A stretch of DNA of 64,000 bases from Hypericum androsaemum (GCA_963995505.1 OZ023187.1:13727176-13791175); one strand, 5' to 3'; counted from the stretch's first letter, positions 44,421-57,620 are shown. Notes: generated by a model not told the origin, from the sequence alone. A program made the numbers and translations.

Positions 44421-45715
44421 CTAACTCCTCGCAGCCTTCTCGGCCCCGCCATCAATCGTTGCGGCCAACTCTCGCGACTCCTTTGAGAGGCCCACTCCGC
44501 CCATCTCCACACCATGTTGTGTTTCAACAGGGCCCTCTCGCATGTCCCCTCTTGCCCCATCGAAGAAATACATATTCGGCTGGCTCTTAGCAGCCATCTC
44601 GGCCTTGCGATGTAGTGCATCGGCCAATGCCTTCGACTTGTTCAAGAGGTCCACTTCGTACCTCGGTGGAAGTTCCCTCGATAACTCAGCATATGAGCCC
44701 ATCATCTCCTCGTGGGCATTTGCGACTTCTCTAGCTGCCCCATCTCGCCTTGGCACCCACTCTTCATTCACGATAGGGTGGAGCACCCGATCCTCCCCCC
44801 ACAATCGGTGAGTAGTCCCATCACTCCACCACGTAGCCCGTTGTGCTAGGATTGGATCACCCTCCACACCTTCCGTGAACTCACGGTCCACCTTTTGCCT
44901 AGGTGGGAGCTTTTCCAACGACTCCGCGAGCAACTCTCCTCCGAGTTCGTCCGCGACTACTTCGGGAACTTCGACATCGAGTGAACTCTCGGTCTCCCCA
45001 TCTCTTTGCCGCATCGTGCTTCTTGCCTTGCGGCTCTCACATGCAATCGGGTAGCTTATCATTGTGCCACCGATTGCCATACTCGATGCAAAGGCCAGTC
45101 ATGGGCGGGGAGGGAAGGCACCAACTCCCTTATCGATGCTTCCTTCTTTCTCTCGAATACCCCGCAATACTCCTTGTCCCACTTCCAAGCTCACTTCTCC
45201 TGGTCCAACTTCTCGCTAGTGGTCACGATCTTGAAACCACAAGCATCGGGGGACACAAGCGATGGCTCCACCATCGGGGCTCCTCTCGACTCCTCTAACT
45301 TTGGAGAATCTACCTTCCTCCTAGGTGGGAGCTTTCCCGCTAGCTTCGCAGCCTGCATGTCATCGCACTCCTTGACAATGCCCGTGATCTCCTTAAGAAT
45401 CTCGCCCTCTTTGGAAACCATCCTTGCCTCATTGTCGCATGTCTCGTGCTCCTCCTCGTACGTCTCATATTTTTCCACGCAAGCTTCGTGCTCTACCTCG
45501 CACGCCTTGCGCTTCTCCTCGTCTTCTCGATCCCATTCTACCACCTTGGCTTTAAGCTTCGACAGTTTGGGACAATCCTTGGGTTTGTGAGGCTCGTCGC
45601 AAATGAACCAATTCCGCAGCGGACTCACTCGCACCTTGCGCTCTATTCGACGACTCGGCCTTCGGGGTTCTACCGAAGGCACCACTACCTCCTCATGTTC
45701 CTTGCGTACCACCAC
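44421..45715 (-). pseudogene. Acidic gag/pol remnant with three LPPR-x2-VD copies
   Basis: Two frames, 45715..45191 and 45080..44421. The first contains an altered zinc knuckle WFICDEPHKPKDCPK, where the first Cys is Trp, followed by a long charged coiled coil rich in Glu/Lys/Cys. Across both frames the motif LPPR-x2-VD appears three times: KLPPRRKVD, KLPPRQKVD and ELPPRYEVD. It resembles the LPP-x-R-x-VD opening of gypsy reverse transcriptase, but no polymerase motifs follow. Duplicated fragments of a deleted pol are the likely explanation. Confidence 0.55.
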
Positions 45716-45731
45716 CTCTTGATCCTCTTCC

Positions 45732-46583
45732 TTAGGATCGATGCCCTGATCTTATCCCTAATTGAGCAATCAAAGCATCGGTGTGGCCCCTCGCAAATTG
45801 AACACTCGATAACTCTTGCGCACCCACTTCGTCGCCTTGACCTCCAGAAAAATCTACCAAGGACTCCGCCATCTCAAGTGCCGACACTAGGCCTTGCGCT
45901 CCTTGTTGGAGTAGGGCCTCCTTTTCCCACGGCTCCAACCCTTCGAGGAAAGCACAGAATATTCCATCCTCGGATATATCCTCAATCTCCTCCACCACGT
46001 CGGAGAATTCTTTCACATACTCTTGCACACTTCTAGTGGCGGAGCCACGTTTAGGGAAGTGGGGGTAATTGCCCCCACTTAATTTTTTGTTGTTGATAAC
46101 TAGTATATTTTTTAACGTATGTCCCCACTAAAATTAAAAATTGACCCCACAAAAAAATTAATCTACCTAAAAATTGAAACTAGAATACTAATCTGTACCT
46201 TTATCAAGTTATATTGTCCCCACTCTCGAAATTTTCTGGCTCCGCCCCTGCACACCTCCCTCGTGCACAAGAGTTCGGAGACGTGAACGCCCATCGTGCT
46301 CAACATGCTCCGGACTCAACGAGAACGCAAGTAGAGTCGCGCCTATCTCCTCGACATCGCTTGACTCGGTGCTAGCGGCTTCGTCGGATGGCCCTTGCAT
46401 CTTCCCTCGGAGCCCGCCATCACCGTGATGGTGCCCCTCGATGCGTTGGACTCCCCTCTCCAACTCTTCGTAACTATCTCGAACACCAAGCTTCACCTTT
46501 AGGCGCCTCACCCAAAAGGTAGCTTCCTCGTCTAGAGATCCCGACTCATCCTTGCGAGACACCACCTCTCCATCGGAAGGCAT
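45732..46583 (-). pseudogene. Gypsy-like Gag capsid, split by a hAT MITE
   Basis: The N-terminal piece (46583..about 46259) starts MPSDGEVVSRKDESG and has a Glu/Ser-rich region. The capsid piece resumes after the MITE with VQEYVKEFSDVVEEIEDISE, FLEGLEPWEKEALLQQGAQG and LVSALEMAESLVDF. This is the standard Ty3/gypsy retrotransposon-gag pattern of YV-x2-F followed by F-x2-GL-x2-W. The insertion at 46034..46250 interrupts it. Confidence 0.75.
46026..46258. mobile_element. hAT-type MITE inside the Gag remnant
   Basis: A 217-bp element at 46034..46250 with termini TAGTGGCGGAGCCAC and (inverted) CAGGGGCGGAGCCAG. It is flanked by 8-bp duplications CACACTTC (46026..46033) and CACACCTC (46251..46258), one mismatch. 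The size, ends and 8-bp duplication fit a hAT-derived miniature element. Confidence 0.82.
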
Positions 46584-46683
46584 CTCCTTTCATTCCTTCG
46601 AAACAGGGCCTACCGCAGACCAAGTTTCTTCCCGCGAAGCCATCTCGACCCCCCGGCGAAACGAACCTGGCTTTGATACCAAA

Positions 46684-47083
46684 TGTCACGGGCTAAAACT
46701 CTCCCCCGCAAGCTAACCCGTGCGGCACTCAAGCGCTCCCGCTTAAGTTAGCCTCACCCGCTCCAACACTCTCTACTCGACCCTTCGAGAGGGAGAACAC
46801 TACCAAAGTATGCTAAGAATAAGTGAGGGAACATTTCTAGTAGTATTGCTCTCAAATTATTGGATGATTACAAATAAGGGAGGCACCCCTATATATACAC
46901 TTCAAGGAAAGCCAAAAAGTAAATGCTATCTACCAACAACCATCTATCATCTACCAACTACACAATAAATACAAGGAAGCTTCTAGGCTTTTACATGGAA
47001 GAACCTAGAGAACTTTTAAGGTAACCTCGATCGTTTGGGCCCTCAATGGCTGAGTCGGGCCTTCACACAATTAGCCCATGACA
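46684..47083 (-). repeat. 5' LTR of the gypsy-like element
   Basis: 400 bp, uninterrupted, ends TGTCACGGGC...CCATGACA. It pairs with the split left LTR with a modest number of substitutions. Confidence 0.92.
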
Positions 47084-47087
47084 CCTG

Positions 47088-47745
47088 GCTCAGGCCACAA
47101 GTTGCATAAAACACAAATCAAAAAATAAAAAAGGAAAGAAGACCAAATGAAAAGCTGTCCCAAGGAAAGAAAGAGCCGTTCACATCTACCAGGTAGGTTT
47201 ATAGTTCCGTACCGGTACCACAATTAATAAATAATGTACAACGAGGAACAAAGTTCTGCAAAAAAAAAATTTATATTCTGATACAAAAATTCTAACGATA
47301 AATATGTACACACGCAAAAACATAAGAGAAAAAAGAGAGCAACTATAGTTATTAGCTGGCTTGCCAATTCCCAGGTGTTGGGGTAAACTAGCCGGGGACC
47401 TCGTGTTTGATTGGTTTAGCTCGTCCATTAAGGTAGAAATGTGGCTGGATAAAGAGTAATTGTGAACTTATTCAAAAAATAAATAAAAACTTTTGGTGTA
47501 TTTTGCTCGAAATAATGGCAAGAAATCGAAATGTATTGTTTTTGCGGCTTTATTTTAGAGCATATGGGATCATCACAATGTTATTATTTTCAAACATGAC
47601 ATGGTTGACCTAACAAAACTCTACTTAAAAAAATGGTTCCATTGGTCCGACTTAGAGTAGGAAATTTGGTGCCGATGTAATCCTTTTTTTTATATTATTA
47701 CTTTGCTACTTTGAATTAATATGTACATTGCCAATTCCTGTACTG
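47088..47745. other. A+T-rich spacer, no gene
   Basis: No coding sequence or transposon end is supported. A minus-strand frame at 47186-47428 has no recognisable features. Confidence 0.4.
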
Positions 47746-48722
47746 CCCGTTTGGAAACCCCTAAAAAATGGGAAATTGAATTCTTTTCCAGATTTTTAAA
47801 AAAGTTAGTCTGTTTGGAACTAAATATTTTAGGAAAGAAATTCTGATTTTGTTTAAAAGTCTGGATTTTGAATTCTTTTGAAATTAGGTCGAATTTGTAG
47901 GGACTGAACCAGAATTGGTACTAAATATCTATAATACCCCTCATTATATACTAATATAACAAAAAGACCTAGAGTTCCTCCTCTCCTATCTAGAAACTTG
48001 CAGAGCGTGGAGACAAATGACCTAGAGCTCTTCTTTCCTCCTTTCCCTCGCATTTTCTCGGTACGATTTCTCAATCAAAATTGTCGGCTTGTCTTATTTT
48101 TTGAACCAGCTCAACTCACTCCCTAAAACCCCTCCCTTGACTTGAGCCCAAGTCGTTCGACGAAATGCCACAGTGAAGCTGTGTGTTCGGTTCCTTGGAG
48201 ATGTTGTCTCCTAAATGAAGGGTTTGAGAGAGGGGGCCAAAGGGTATTCTGTTTGGGGTTTGTAAGTTCTATAACACTAGTTTGAGCAAGAACCGCTCGT
48301 GATTGACTACACACACTAGTTTGCCATATCGATGGGAAATGGCTTCCTGAACTAAACAAAAATCTAAAGAGCAGTAATGATCCTTTAGATTTTGTTGGTA
48401 TAATGATCTTGGATTTTAGTTACTTCTTTGACTACTCTTTTCGCTTATGGCTCTTACAAATTAGCTTTATGGTTTTTTATGGAGTTTTGACCAGTAGTAA
48501 GTGCTTCGTACCATTGAGATGAGCTTGATCTCTTATAAGTTGAGAAGGAAACTTTTCTATCTCACCTAAGATTGTTAGGAGGGTATTTATGTAATATTTC
48601 AAATTAATTTCCAAAATTTAACTTAAAGTTTCAAACAAGAAAATAGGAAAATGATTCCTTTCTATTATCATTAAGAATTGAAAATGAAATTCCTTTCTTG
48701 TCAGAATTGATTCCAAACAGGT
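47746..48722. mobile_element. Possible non-autonomous DNA transposon
   Basis: The left end CCCGTTTGGAAACCCC and the inverted right end CCTGTTTGGAATCAATTC are similar. Both are followed inward by GAAATTGAATTC / GGAATTTCATTTTC-like sequence. The interior has no transposase. A target duplication was not resolved, so the call is tentative. Confidence 0.4.
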
Positions 48723-49197
48723 GGTACCAATGCACATCTACTTACCAAAAATAAATTGGATAGATTTGCTTCCCAAAAAAATATCACCGGGGATAAATCA
48801 CAAAAGTCAGTTTACTGACGGTGTAAAAGAAAAAAAAAATCCGTTGACGATAAAATAACCAAAACTTCCAAGAAACTGGCCCCGCCGCCAAAACGCAGCT
48901 CCCTCAACGTAAAACGCACACGACGCACTACTTTTTCAGTTTTCGCCATTATCGTCGTCAAACCCCAGCTTAAAAGGAAAAAAAAACAAACAAAAAGGAA
49001 CAGCACCAATTAACCGCTTTTATTAAACTCGCTTATTAGGCTTCCCCCCTTCTCTCTCTCCTCAGATCTGAGATGGATCCCATGAGAGTGTTACTTTATT
49101 AATCACTTCCACTACTGAGCCACCCACCTCCACTATTTTCTTCGATAATTATATTATTAGTATATCTGAGGACGGACCTTGAGGGAGGGAAGACGAG
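48723..49197 (+). promoter_or_regulatory. Upstream and leader region of the V-ATPase subunit a gene
   Basis: Contains a C+T-rich stretch CCCCCCTTCTCTCTCTCC at about 49044-49061, resembling a plant transcription start or leader. No clear TATA box was identified, in keeping with a housekeeping-type promoter. Confidence 0.4.
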
Positions 49198-52100
49198 ATG
49201 GAGAGAGTGGAGAGGTGGATCGACAGCCTGCCGGCGATGGATCTGATGAGGTCGGAGAAGATGACGTTCGTCCAGCTCATCATCCCCGTCGAGTCCGCAC
49301 ACCGCGCCGTCTCCTACCTCGGCCACCTCGGCCTCCTCCAATTCCGCGACGTTAGTGTTTTCCCCCCTTTCTCCCCTCTCGCTTCAGTTCCGACGGTTAT
49401 TTTAAACAGAATAGGAACCTCCTTAGATCTGTAGCGAGAGATATCGAGATTGACACGTGGCTGGATGCGGCGGTTACTGGTGATTAGGTTCTGTGGTTGA
49501 GTTGAGTTGAATTCGCCCGCGATCCGTCAGAATCTTTGTGCTTGGTTAGAGAATGTAGGTTGCAGTTGAGGGAGGTCAGTTTCGTGGCGGTTTACTGGAA
49601 TTGCTATTGTGTAAATTAGGTAGGGGAATATCGATGCGGTTATGAACGGTTAGGTACACTTCCATTTTGATGCATTCGATATGGCGGTTATTCCGAGCCA
49701 ATGTATGGGGCACAATCACTGTGGTGTATATATGCTGGAGTGTCTTTGTTTGATTTATATGTGATCTCCGAGTTCATACGGTGCGTTACGTTGGTCTGAA
49801 CTGACATAAATTCTCGTTTCCATTGACAGTTAAACGCTGATAAAAGTCCGTTTCAAAGAACATTTGTTAACCAGGTATCTTCTTATTAGATATGAAGCTG
49901 TAGTTAAATTGGAATACCTATCTTGAGTCGTATGTTGTGTTCTTGGTTTCCGATTTTGGTTTTTGGCTTTCTTCTCTGAGATATGTAGGCCCGTTGGCCT
50001 TCCATGCTGAGTTAGTCAACTGCTGTGTGTCTGTCTCTGCATGCTGGAGCCAACCTGTAGTTGGTCATGCAATTCCAGTTAGCTATTCAGAAATCCACTT
50101 TCAGGAAGAAAGTATATTTTGACCTTTTGATCCACCACCATTTTTTGAGTAAAGTTGTGGGTTTAACTATGACGTTCGATACATTTATCGATTATTTTGT
50201 GCCCTGTCAGTTTAGTATCACGCTGTTATAATATCTTATACCATTAACACATATTGGCCTTTTGCAAGTCTACCTATCTTGAGCATGTGATAATGCTAAC
50301 TGTTATCAGCCTGAGCAACATTAATTTTTGAGGTCCTTTATGTCTGAGAGACTTTGATAGGTAAAGCGATGTGGAGAGATGTCGAGAAAGCTGCGTTTTT
50401 TCAAAGAACAAATAAATAAAGCTGGGCTGCTATCTTCTACTCTCCCTGTTATGGAGCCGGATGTTGAGCTGGAAGAATTAGAGGTGCATTTACCCTTCTT
50501 TGTGTCTTTTCCTTTTTTTTCCCTCCCTTTTCCCCTAGTTGATGTAACTTTGTACCTAGCAACTATCTGCTAGTCGACTCTTAAGATAAAACCCTGATAG
50601 TTTTATTAGCATGCCTGTCATTCTCAATTGCGTTGCTCTTTGGTTGTATTGTGTTCTTCTTGATGTCAGATACAACTAGCTGAACACGAGCATGAGTTGA
50701 TTGAAATGAACTCCAACAGTGAGAAACTTCATCAAACTTATAACGAACTTTTGGAGTTCAAATTAGTGCTGCAGGAGGTAAATTTCTGTGTCTATGTTTC
50801 ATCCATAATACGCTATAGGTTATTCCCATACTTTTCCCCCTTTTCTTTCTTGCTTCTTGATCCCCTGTGCTCCTCTTGTGATATTTGTTTCTGACAAGCT
50901 CTGAGTTATTTTCGCCAATCATGCATGGTCCTTTTTCTTATCCAATTCTGTTCAGCTTGCATCTTATTAGAAAAATGATGGCTCGGTCCATGTTATTCTC
51001 GTTAGCAATGTGCATCGGTATCTTGTTATCTTGTTGTTCTATTGCTGCCCGATTTCTCTCGCAAGATGTCCTCTATTGTTGAGTCATACATCAATCTCGC
51101 TGACATCCTCCTGGCAGTTATTTGCAGAAAATTTATGTTAAGTGGTTTCTGCGATGTATTTCAGGCATCCAGCTTTCTTGTATCAAGTAATAATCATTCA
51201 GTTGCAGAGGAGACAGAATTAGATGAGAATGTGCACACAAATAATCATTATGGTGAGAGTGCGTCACTACTTGAACAGGTTCTTGCCATTGTCCCTTTCC
51301 ACTTGCACCTTTCCCTGCAATGGTGTTACTCTAGTCCTGTATCTGATTAACTATGCAACTTACAGGAATTGAGGTCCGCACCATCTCATCAAGCTGGTTT
51401 GAGGTATATCAGCGGGATCATACCTAGTTTCAAGGTTCTCAGATTTGAAAGAATGCTGTTTCGAGCTACAAGGGGAAACATGCTTTTCAATCAGGCTCCA
51501 GCTGGTGAAGAGATCATGGATCCTGTGACCACTGAAATGGTTTTCCTCTCATATGTTCTCTTTACAATTCTCAGTTTTGGTTTTGTTGTTATTAAATGAA
51601 CTCATTGTGTAATCGGATCCCTCTCTTTCTCGTCAGATTAAGTTTCTTTCTCTTTTCTAAGTGCATTGAAAAAAGATTTTGTTTATTTTTTCTGTTTCCT
51701 AAATAAATTTGTGGACTTGAGAAAAAAAAACACTTTCTTAGCTCGTTTTCTTATTTGATGGATTGTGTACAATGAGTGATTCATGACTTGGTAAAAAACG
51801 ATTGATTCCTGATGGTTTGATCTTGCAGATTGAGAAAACTGTGTTTGTTGTATTTTTCTCTGGAGAACAAGCAAGGACAAAAATTCTAAAAATTTGTGAA
51901 GCATTTGGTGCAAATTGCTATCCCGTGCCGGAGGATGGTACCAAGCAGAGACAGTTAACGAAAGAAGTATGCACCCTACTATGAAGCTTCTCTCTTCTTA
52001 GTTTCCGAGCTCAATTCTTTCCTAGCTTTGGTGCATAACAAGTTTATAAAATTGATTCGCCTTGCGGTATGAATTAAATTTTTTGTCTCTCTTTCATTCC

Positions 52101-55100
52101 TGTTTCGGCCACCCTATCTCTGCATGCAAATATTATTTTGCATTTCTAAAGGTTAGCTTAGTTTTTCAAATGAAAAACGAAACGGCCCTCATGTCTTTGG
52201 TTGATGCAAGTCAGTGTTGTTGCACCAGGTTTTCTCCCGTCTTTCAGAATTGGAAGCGACTCTGGATGCTGGTATACGTCATCGCAATACAGCCCTTTCT
52301 TCCATTGGGCTTCACCTAACAAAATGGATGAACTTGGTAGGACGTTTGTTCTGCTTCCTTGTTGCCTTCTGATAAGTTGGTTGAAATTGCAATATATGGT
52401 GACAAGCTAATAATTTTCCTCCAATTCTGACTTTGCTTTCAAGGTGAGAAGGGAAAAGGCGGTATATGATACACTGAATATGCTGAATTTCGATGTCACG
52501 AAAAAGTGCCTTGTTGGAGAGGGTTGGTGTCCCATTTTTGCCAAAGAGAAGGTACTTGGGATAGCATGTGTTGTAGATCAAAACCATGGCAACTTTGGTT
52601 GATGATCTACTATTTTCTTTATTTATAAACTAGATTATATGGTGATGAAATCTCAGCCTTTCTTTACTTTTCACAAGGAAGTACTGCTTTATGGTAAACA
52701 GATTCAGGAGGCTTTGCAACGTGCAACGCTTGATAGCAATTCTCAAGTGGGAATAATATTTCACGGGATGGATGCTGTTGAATCACCTCCTACTTTCTTC
52801 AGGACAAACCGTTTTACACACGCGTTTCAAGAAATTGTTGATGCATACGGGTGAGTTTCAAGAATAACTTAGTGACTCCTCTGTGGAACAAAAGTTTCCA
52901 AAGGGTGACTTGCGTCAGAGATATTTGTAACATCTTTTTTCTTATGACAACCTTTATATGATGGATATGTTTTGTCACTAGAGTTTTCCTTTCAGTGACT
53001 TGAACCTGCTAACATCAATGGGGCAAAAATAAGTATACCAAGTTCACATACTCCTACTACTTGGCATTGAACACTTTCAGAAGAATAAAAACTTTGATAG
53101 ATGCCTTTGACTTATCTTCCAAATAATGTTTCAAACCATTTTTCTGCTTTGGTTCGTTCTCCAAGTTTCTTTTACATATTTTTGATCCATCTTGTTTGCA
53201 TGAGTTGATATTGCACTTGTTATTAACCAAGATTTTTCTGTGTGATAAATTGTTTAATAGGGATCTTGTTTCCTTCCATTCTTTTTCTAGTCAGAGTACT
53301 GACATAAAGACTTAAAATTACAGTGTTGCTAGATACCAAGAAGCAAATCCAGCAGTTTACACTTGTGTCACATTCCCATTTCTTTTCGCGGTTATGTTTG
53401 GGGATTGGGGCCATGGAATATGCTTGTTGTTGGGAGCATTAGTCCTTATAGCCCGTGAAAGTAAGCTGAGAACCCAGGTATGTTTTTACAATGGTGTTTG
53501 AATCAAAAGAAGGATGCGTCAAGCAGATTTCTGAAATTTTCTTGTCTAGCTTTTGGATGCTAATTGTTGCTCCTTTACTCCAACTGCACACAGACTTTTT
53601 TTGGGTATTATTCCTCTTATAGCTTAGAAATTCGCTTCGGTTAGAATCACTTGTTTCAGAACTGTGGAAACTGGAAAAGCTTAATTTTGTGCAGCGAAGC
53701 AAGGTTTTTGATTTCCAGAGAAAAGATAGAAACTAATTGGCTGGTGAAATGAGTAAAGCTATAGGTCTATATGGACCTTTCTCTTGGGTTTTAATATTTT
53801 GTGCGTTAAAGGACATGAAATACTTGATTCATAGCTGGTGTAAACTTATAGTTTTCAACATTATTCAACATTACTCATTAAGGTGTTTTGTGCATGTGTA
53901 AACTTATAGTTTTCTGAAGTTCTCCTTGAACTAGCTAAAGTTGCATTTTATAATCTTGCAGAAACTAGGAAGCTTCATGGAGATGGCTTTTGGTGGGCGC
54001 TATATTATCCTTCTAATGGCCCTATTTTCAATCTACTGTGGGCTGATATACAATGAGTTCTTTTCTGTTCCATTTTACATATTTGGTGGGTCCGCCTACA
54101 AATGCCGAGACACTTCATGCAGGTAATTAGTTAGTTATATGTTGGTTCTGTCTTTTTCCTGGTTCTTGTTAAGAACAATGTTTCTTAGATGCTAGATTCT
54201 TCTTCTCTTGCTTCTTTTGATCAGTGATGCCCAAACTGTGGGTTTGGTCAAGTACCAAGATCCATATCCATTTGGTGTGGACCCCAAGTGGCGTGGAAGT
54301 CGTACAGAATTGCCTTTTCTCAACTCTCTCAAAATGAAGATGTCTATTTTATTGGGTATTACCCAGATGAATTTAGGAATCATCATGAGTTACTTTAATG
54401 CACGCTTTTTCAAAAGTTCAATTGATATAAGGTATGTGTCTTTTCCATCCATGCCTTGCTACCTTTCACAAATGCCTATGCCATTCTAAAATGAAAGAAC
54501 AAAATCTGAAGCCTTTTGATGGTTAATTCTTCTTAGGTATCAATTTATCCCACAGATGATCTTCCTCAACTGCCTTTTCGGGTATCTTTCACTTCTCATA
54601 ATCGTCAAGTGGTGCACTGGTTCTCAGGCAGACCTTTATCATGTGATGATATACATGTTTCTGAGTCCTACCGAGGATCTTGGAGAGAACCAGTTATTTT
54701 GGGGCCAGAGACCACTACAGGTACCATATTTTAGTACTTCTAGTTTTGTAGTATTCATCTATGCTTATTTTGTTTTTGCAATGGGTAATTGATTCTTGCT
54801 CTTGCAGATATTATTTTTACTTCTAGCTATAATTGCAGTTCCTTGGATGTTGCTCCCTAAACCATTCATTCTGAAGAAGCTTCATACAGAGGTACTATAT
54901 AATCTTTGGCTCCTCCCAATCACTTTAGGGTTATATAGCCATTTACACATTACTTTTTAAAATACATGGCTGCTTTGTTGATCTCCCTGTTCATAAAACA
55001 CTTTTTTGTTTTAAAATTACTAAAATCTGCTGAGGAAACCATATATTACTGCATCATTGGGATATTTATGGATAATTGTAGAAAGAGGCAGTCACCTTTG

Positions 55101-56779
55101 AATTACACGGTAGCGTGGAAGACCTTGTTTATAGAGAAATTCAAGGTGCAACATAAGCTGTCTACTCCAAGGATGGTGTTGAGAGGACATTTATAGAGGG
55201 AAATTAATTAGAATACTATTTTCCTATAAAAAAATAGCAATGAGATGGTGAGGCTAGTTCCTACAGAGAAGCATATTCGAGTACGGTATGTGGCATTGAT
55301 ATGCCAATCACATGTGGCATTACCTTTTCTGCCCGAATGCCACAATAATCAATAACCAATAACCTGATCCTCCGTCCCATCATGTTAATATAGGGTCAGC
55401 TATATGGATCGTGGGATATATAGTAGATATTTACTCATAGAGGTAGGATGAATAATGAAAATTTGTTTGTATATGATATATGCTAACTAGTCTATGAATG
55501 GCTAGTTGATGCTTCTGCATGAAGAAGAGGGTAAAGAGTTCTGCTTTCTTACTATACCAGCCCATTCCTTCTGCTTGGCCCAATTCGAGGGCCAGTTAGG
55601 CTGGTCCTGTGTTGAGTTGGAGGACCTATCTAGTTGATGTAGGCAAGCCAACTATTTTGGCATGTGTTTTGTTAATTAAGCAGTTTTGTCGTTTCTACGA
55701 GTTCTAGTTGAATCTTAGTGATCATGGTTGGGAAACACGCAGGATAAGGGTTCTTCCAGGCCAATCCTTTGCATTGATGTATTTGAAACTATTTTCGCAT
55801 AGAGTACTGGCCACTGCTATGTGAAGAAGTCCTTCAGCTGGAACCCTTATTTTGAAACTTCTCAATTAGTAGCACATCTATGATAAGTGGCTTGCTGGAT
55901 CAATTTGGTTTGCCTGCCAGCTTGACCATCTTAATTGATCAAATGCTCTGAATTTTCTCATAAGAAAAAAGACGGAAATTACTCCCAATTATTTTCTTTG
56001 TGCAGAGATTTCAGGGTCGCACCTATGGGATTCTTGGCACATCTGAGGTTGATCTTGACGCTGAACCTGATTCTGCAAGACAACATCATGAGGATTTTAA
56101 CTTCAGCGAGGTGTTTGTGCATCAAATGATACACTCTATTGAGTTTGTTCTGGGTGCAGTTTCAAATACCGCATCATACCTTCGGCTGTGGGCTTTGAGG
56201 TTGAACTGTTAAATTTTGATTCGTCCGCATCCCAGTTAGCTTCCTACTGAAATTTATAATTTGCTTGTACGTGTGCTTGCATTTGCAGCTTGGCTCACTC
56301 TGAATTGTCAACAGTTTTCTACGAGAAAGTCCTTCTCCTTGCTTGGGGGTAAGTATTCAACCAGAGTTATGCCAAGTTTCGTGGTCTCTTCTTGCTGTTC
56401 TATACTTCTGACTTCATTTTCCGTAGTCCCTGAATTTGCGCCTAGCTTTTACCTGAGAACCCCTTACCAAGTTCCAAGTTTAATTGGCTATCTAGTCAAT
56501 AGATACCTTTCATATGCTGTATTGTCTTTACATGTTAATTCAATTTATTAAGAGAATCGAACGTTTCTATTCAGGTACAACAATCCTGCCATCCGATTGG
56601 TGGGGCTTGTAGTCTTCGCTTTTGCCACTGCTTTTATACTACTGATGATGGAGACCCTCAGTGCTTTCCTACACGCCCTGCGACTCCATTGGGTGGAGTA
56701 TCAAAACAAGTTCTACCATGGAGATGGCTACAAATTCAAACCCTTCTCCTTTGCTCTGATAACGGAGGACGACGATTAG
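49198..56779 (+). CDS. VHA-a1: V-type H+-ATPase membrane subunit a, 18 exons
   Basis: The a subunit of the V0 sector forms the proton half-channels that couple ATP hydrolysis to acidification of endomembrane compartments. Exons: 49198-49350, 49830-49874, 50361-50483, 50670-50777, 51165-51278, 51366-51539, 51829-51966, 52229-52336, 52444-52551, 52702-52850, 53324-53477, 53962-54122, 54225-54431, 54537-54720, 54808-54891, 56006-56199, 56289-56348, 56575-56779. All are GT-AG and in phase, giving 822 aa, the usual family length. The soluble N-terminal half has [22 protein letters not shown] and [20 protein letters not shown]. The membrane half starts around [15 protein letters not shown] and includes [29 protein letters not shown] with the functionally essential Arg of this helix, and [20 protein letters not shown]. 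The N-terminus [21 protein letters not shown] is closer to Arabidopsis VHA-a1 (TGN/early endosome) than to the tonoplast a2/a3 forms; that paralogue assignment is from memory. Intron 15 is unusually long (1.1 kb). Confidence 0.96.
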
Positions 56780-57620
56780 TCGAATTGGCCTCGTCTAGTT
56801 TTGTGTGGATGCGAAAGAACTGCGGCAAGACATTCTTTAACCATATACCGGTAGAAGCAGCCCCGTGTTTTTTGCAGACAAAAGGAATCGGCATATACGC
56901 TCCGCAACAGTATACTGGGCGTGGTTTAGCTTAGAAAATGTAACTAACTAATATTCTTTGGATACTGCTGGTATACCGTGGTCAGTCGGCTGACAGTTGG
57001 CGGGAGAAAAGAGGGTACGCAGACGAGTTAGGCTCTTACTCTGCAGTTTTTTTGGTTGGTCTTGGGAGATGATTTGTAAAGAAAAGAGTGGAAATATAAA
57101 GATCACATGTAACTTTTCAAGGACTACAGTGGTCTAGGAAGAACCATTTTATCGGGGTTTGTACACACAGAAGCTAGTTCGCAGGGAACTCGTACCAAAC
57201 TCATGTAATAACACCGCACCGGTACTCTCCTCCATTTTTGTAGACCGGTAGAGATTCCACAGATAACACATTCATATCAGTTGCAATAATATTTACTCCA
57301 TCATCAATATGGCTAGAAAGAGTATACCTTCACAATATCAAAAAAACAAAATCATATATCGGGAACGTATGCTATTCAAGAATCGAACATACTTATTTAA
57401 TCGGTGTCGGATCCTATCGTTACATCAGCCAATTAATTTAACCCTCTTTGACAAGAACATCAACATTATTAATAATTTAGGTTTAGCCGGAGGGAATATC
57501 AACCTCGCCGAAAAGGACAGGCACCTGAAATCTCAAACTCACAATTTATAGATCACTCTCCTCCTCCTCCTACTCCTAACTTTGAACTGGAAACTACAAG
57601 TGAGATTCTCTCCACAAAAA
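56780..57620 (+). other. VHA-a 3' region and DCAF8 upstream region
   Basis: Spacer of 841 bp between the VHA-a stop codon and the next ATG in the same direction. No coding region and no clear TATA box were recognised. Confidence 0.45.

Larger units (their letters stand above)
38782..47083 (-). mobile_element. Non-autonomous gypsy-like LTR retrotransposon with nested elements
   Basis: The left LTR is 38782..38989 plus 43814..44012 (about 407 bp, split by an insertion) and the right LTR is 46684..47083 (400 bp). Both run TGTCACGGGC...CCATGACA on the plus strand. A 4-bp duplication CCTG lies outside (38778..38781 and 47084..47087). The primer site beside the right LTR is TTTGGTATCAAAGCC on the minus strand, and the purine tract beside the left LTR is GGGGGAGAAT. 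The 2.7-kb interior (44013..46683) has a Gag capsid, an altered zinc knuckle and a chromodomain-like tail, but no protease, reverse transcriptase or integrase. It therefore resembles a deletion derivative of a Ty3/gypsy chromovirus-type element. Confidence 0.85.

Noticed and set aside
44384..46036. Plus-strand frames of 89-196 codons in the gypsy-like interior
   Set aside because: They run antisense to Gag-related frames and are rich in Ser/Leu/Pro/Arg as expected from complementing acidic codons.
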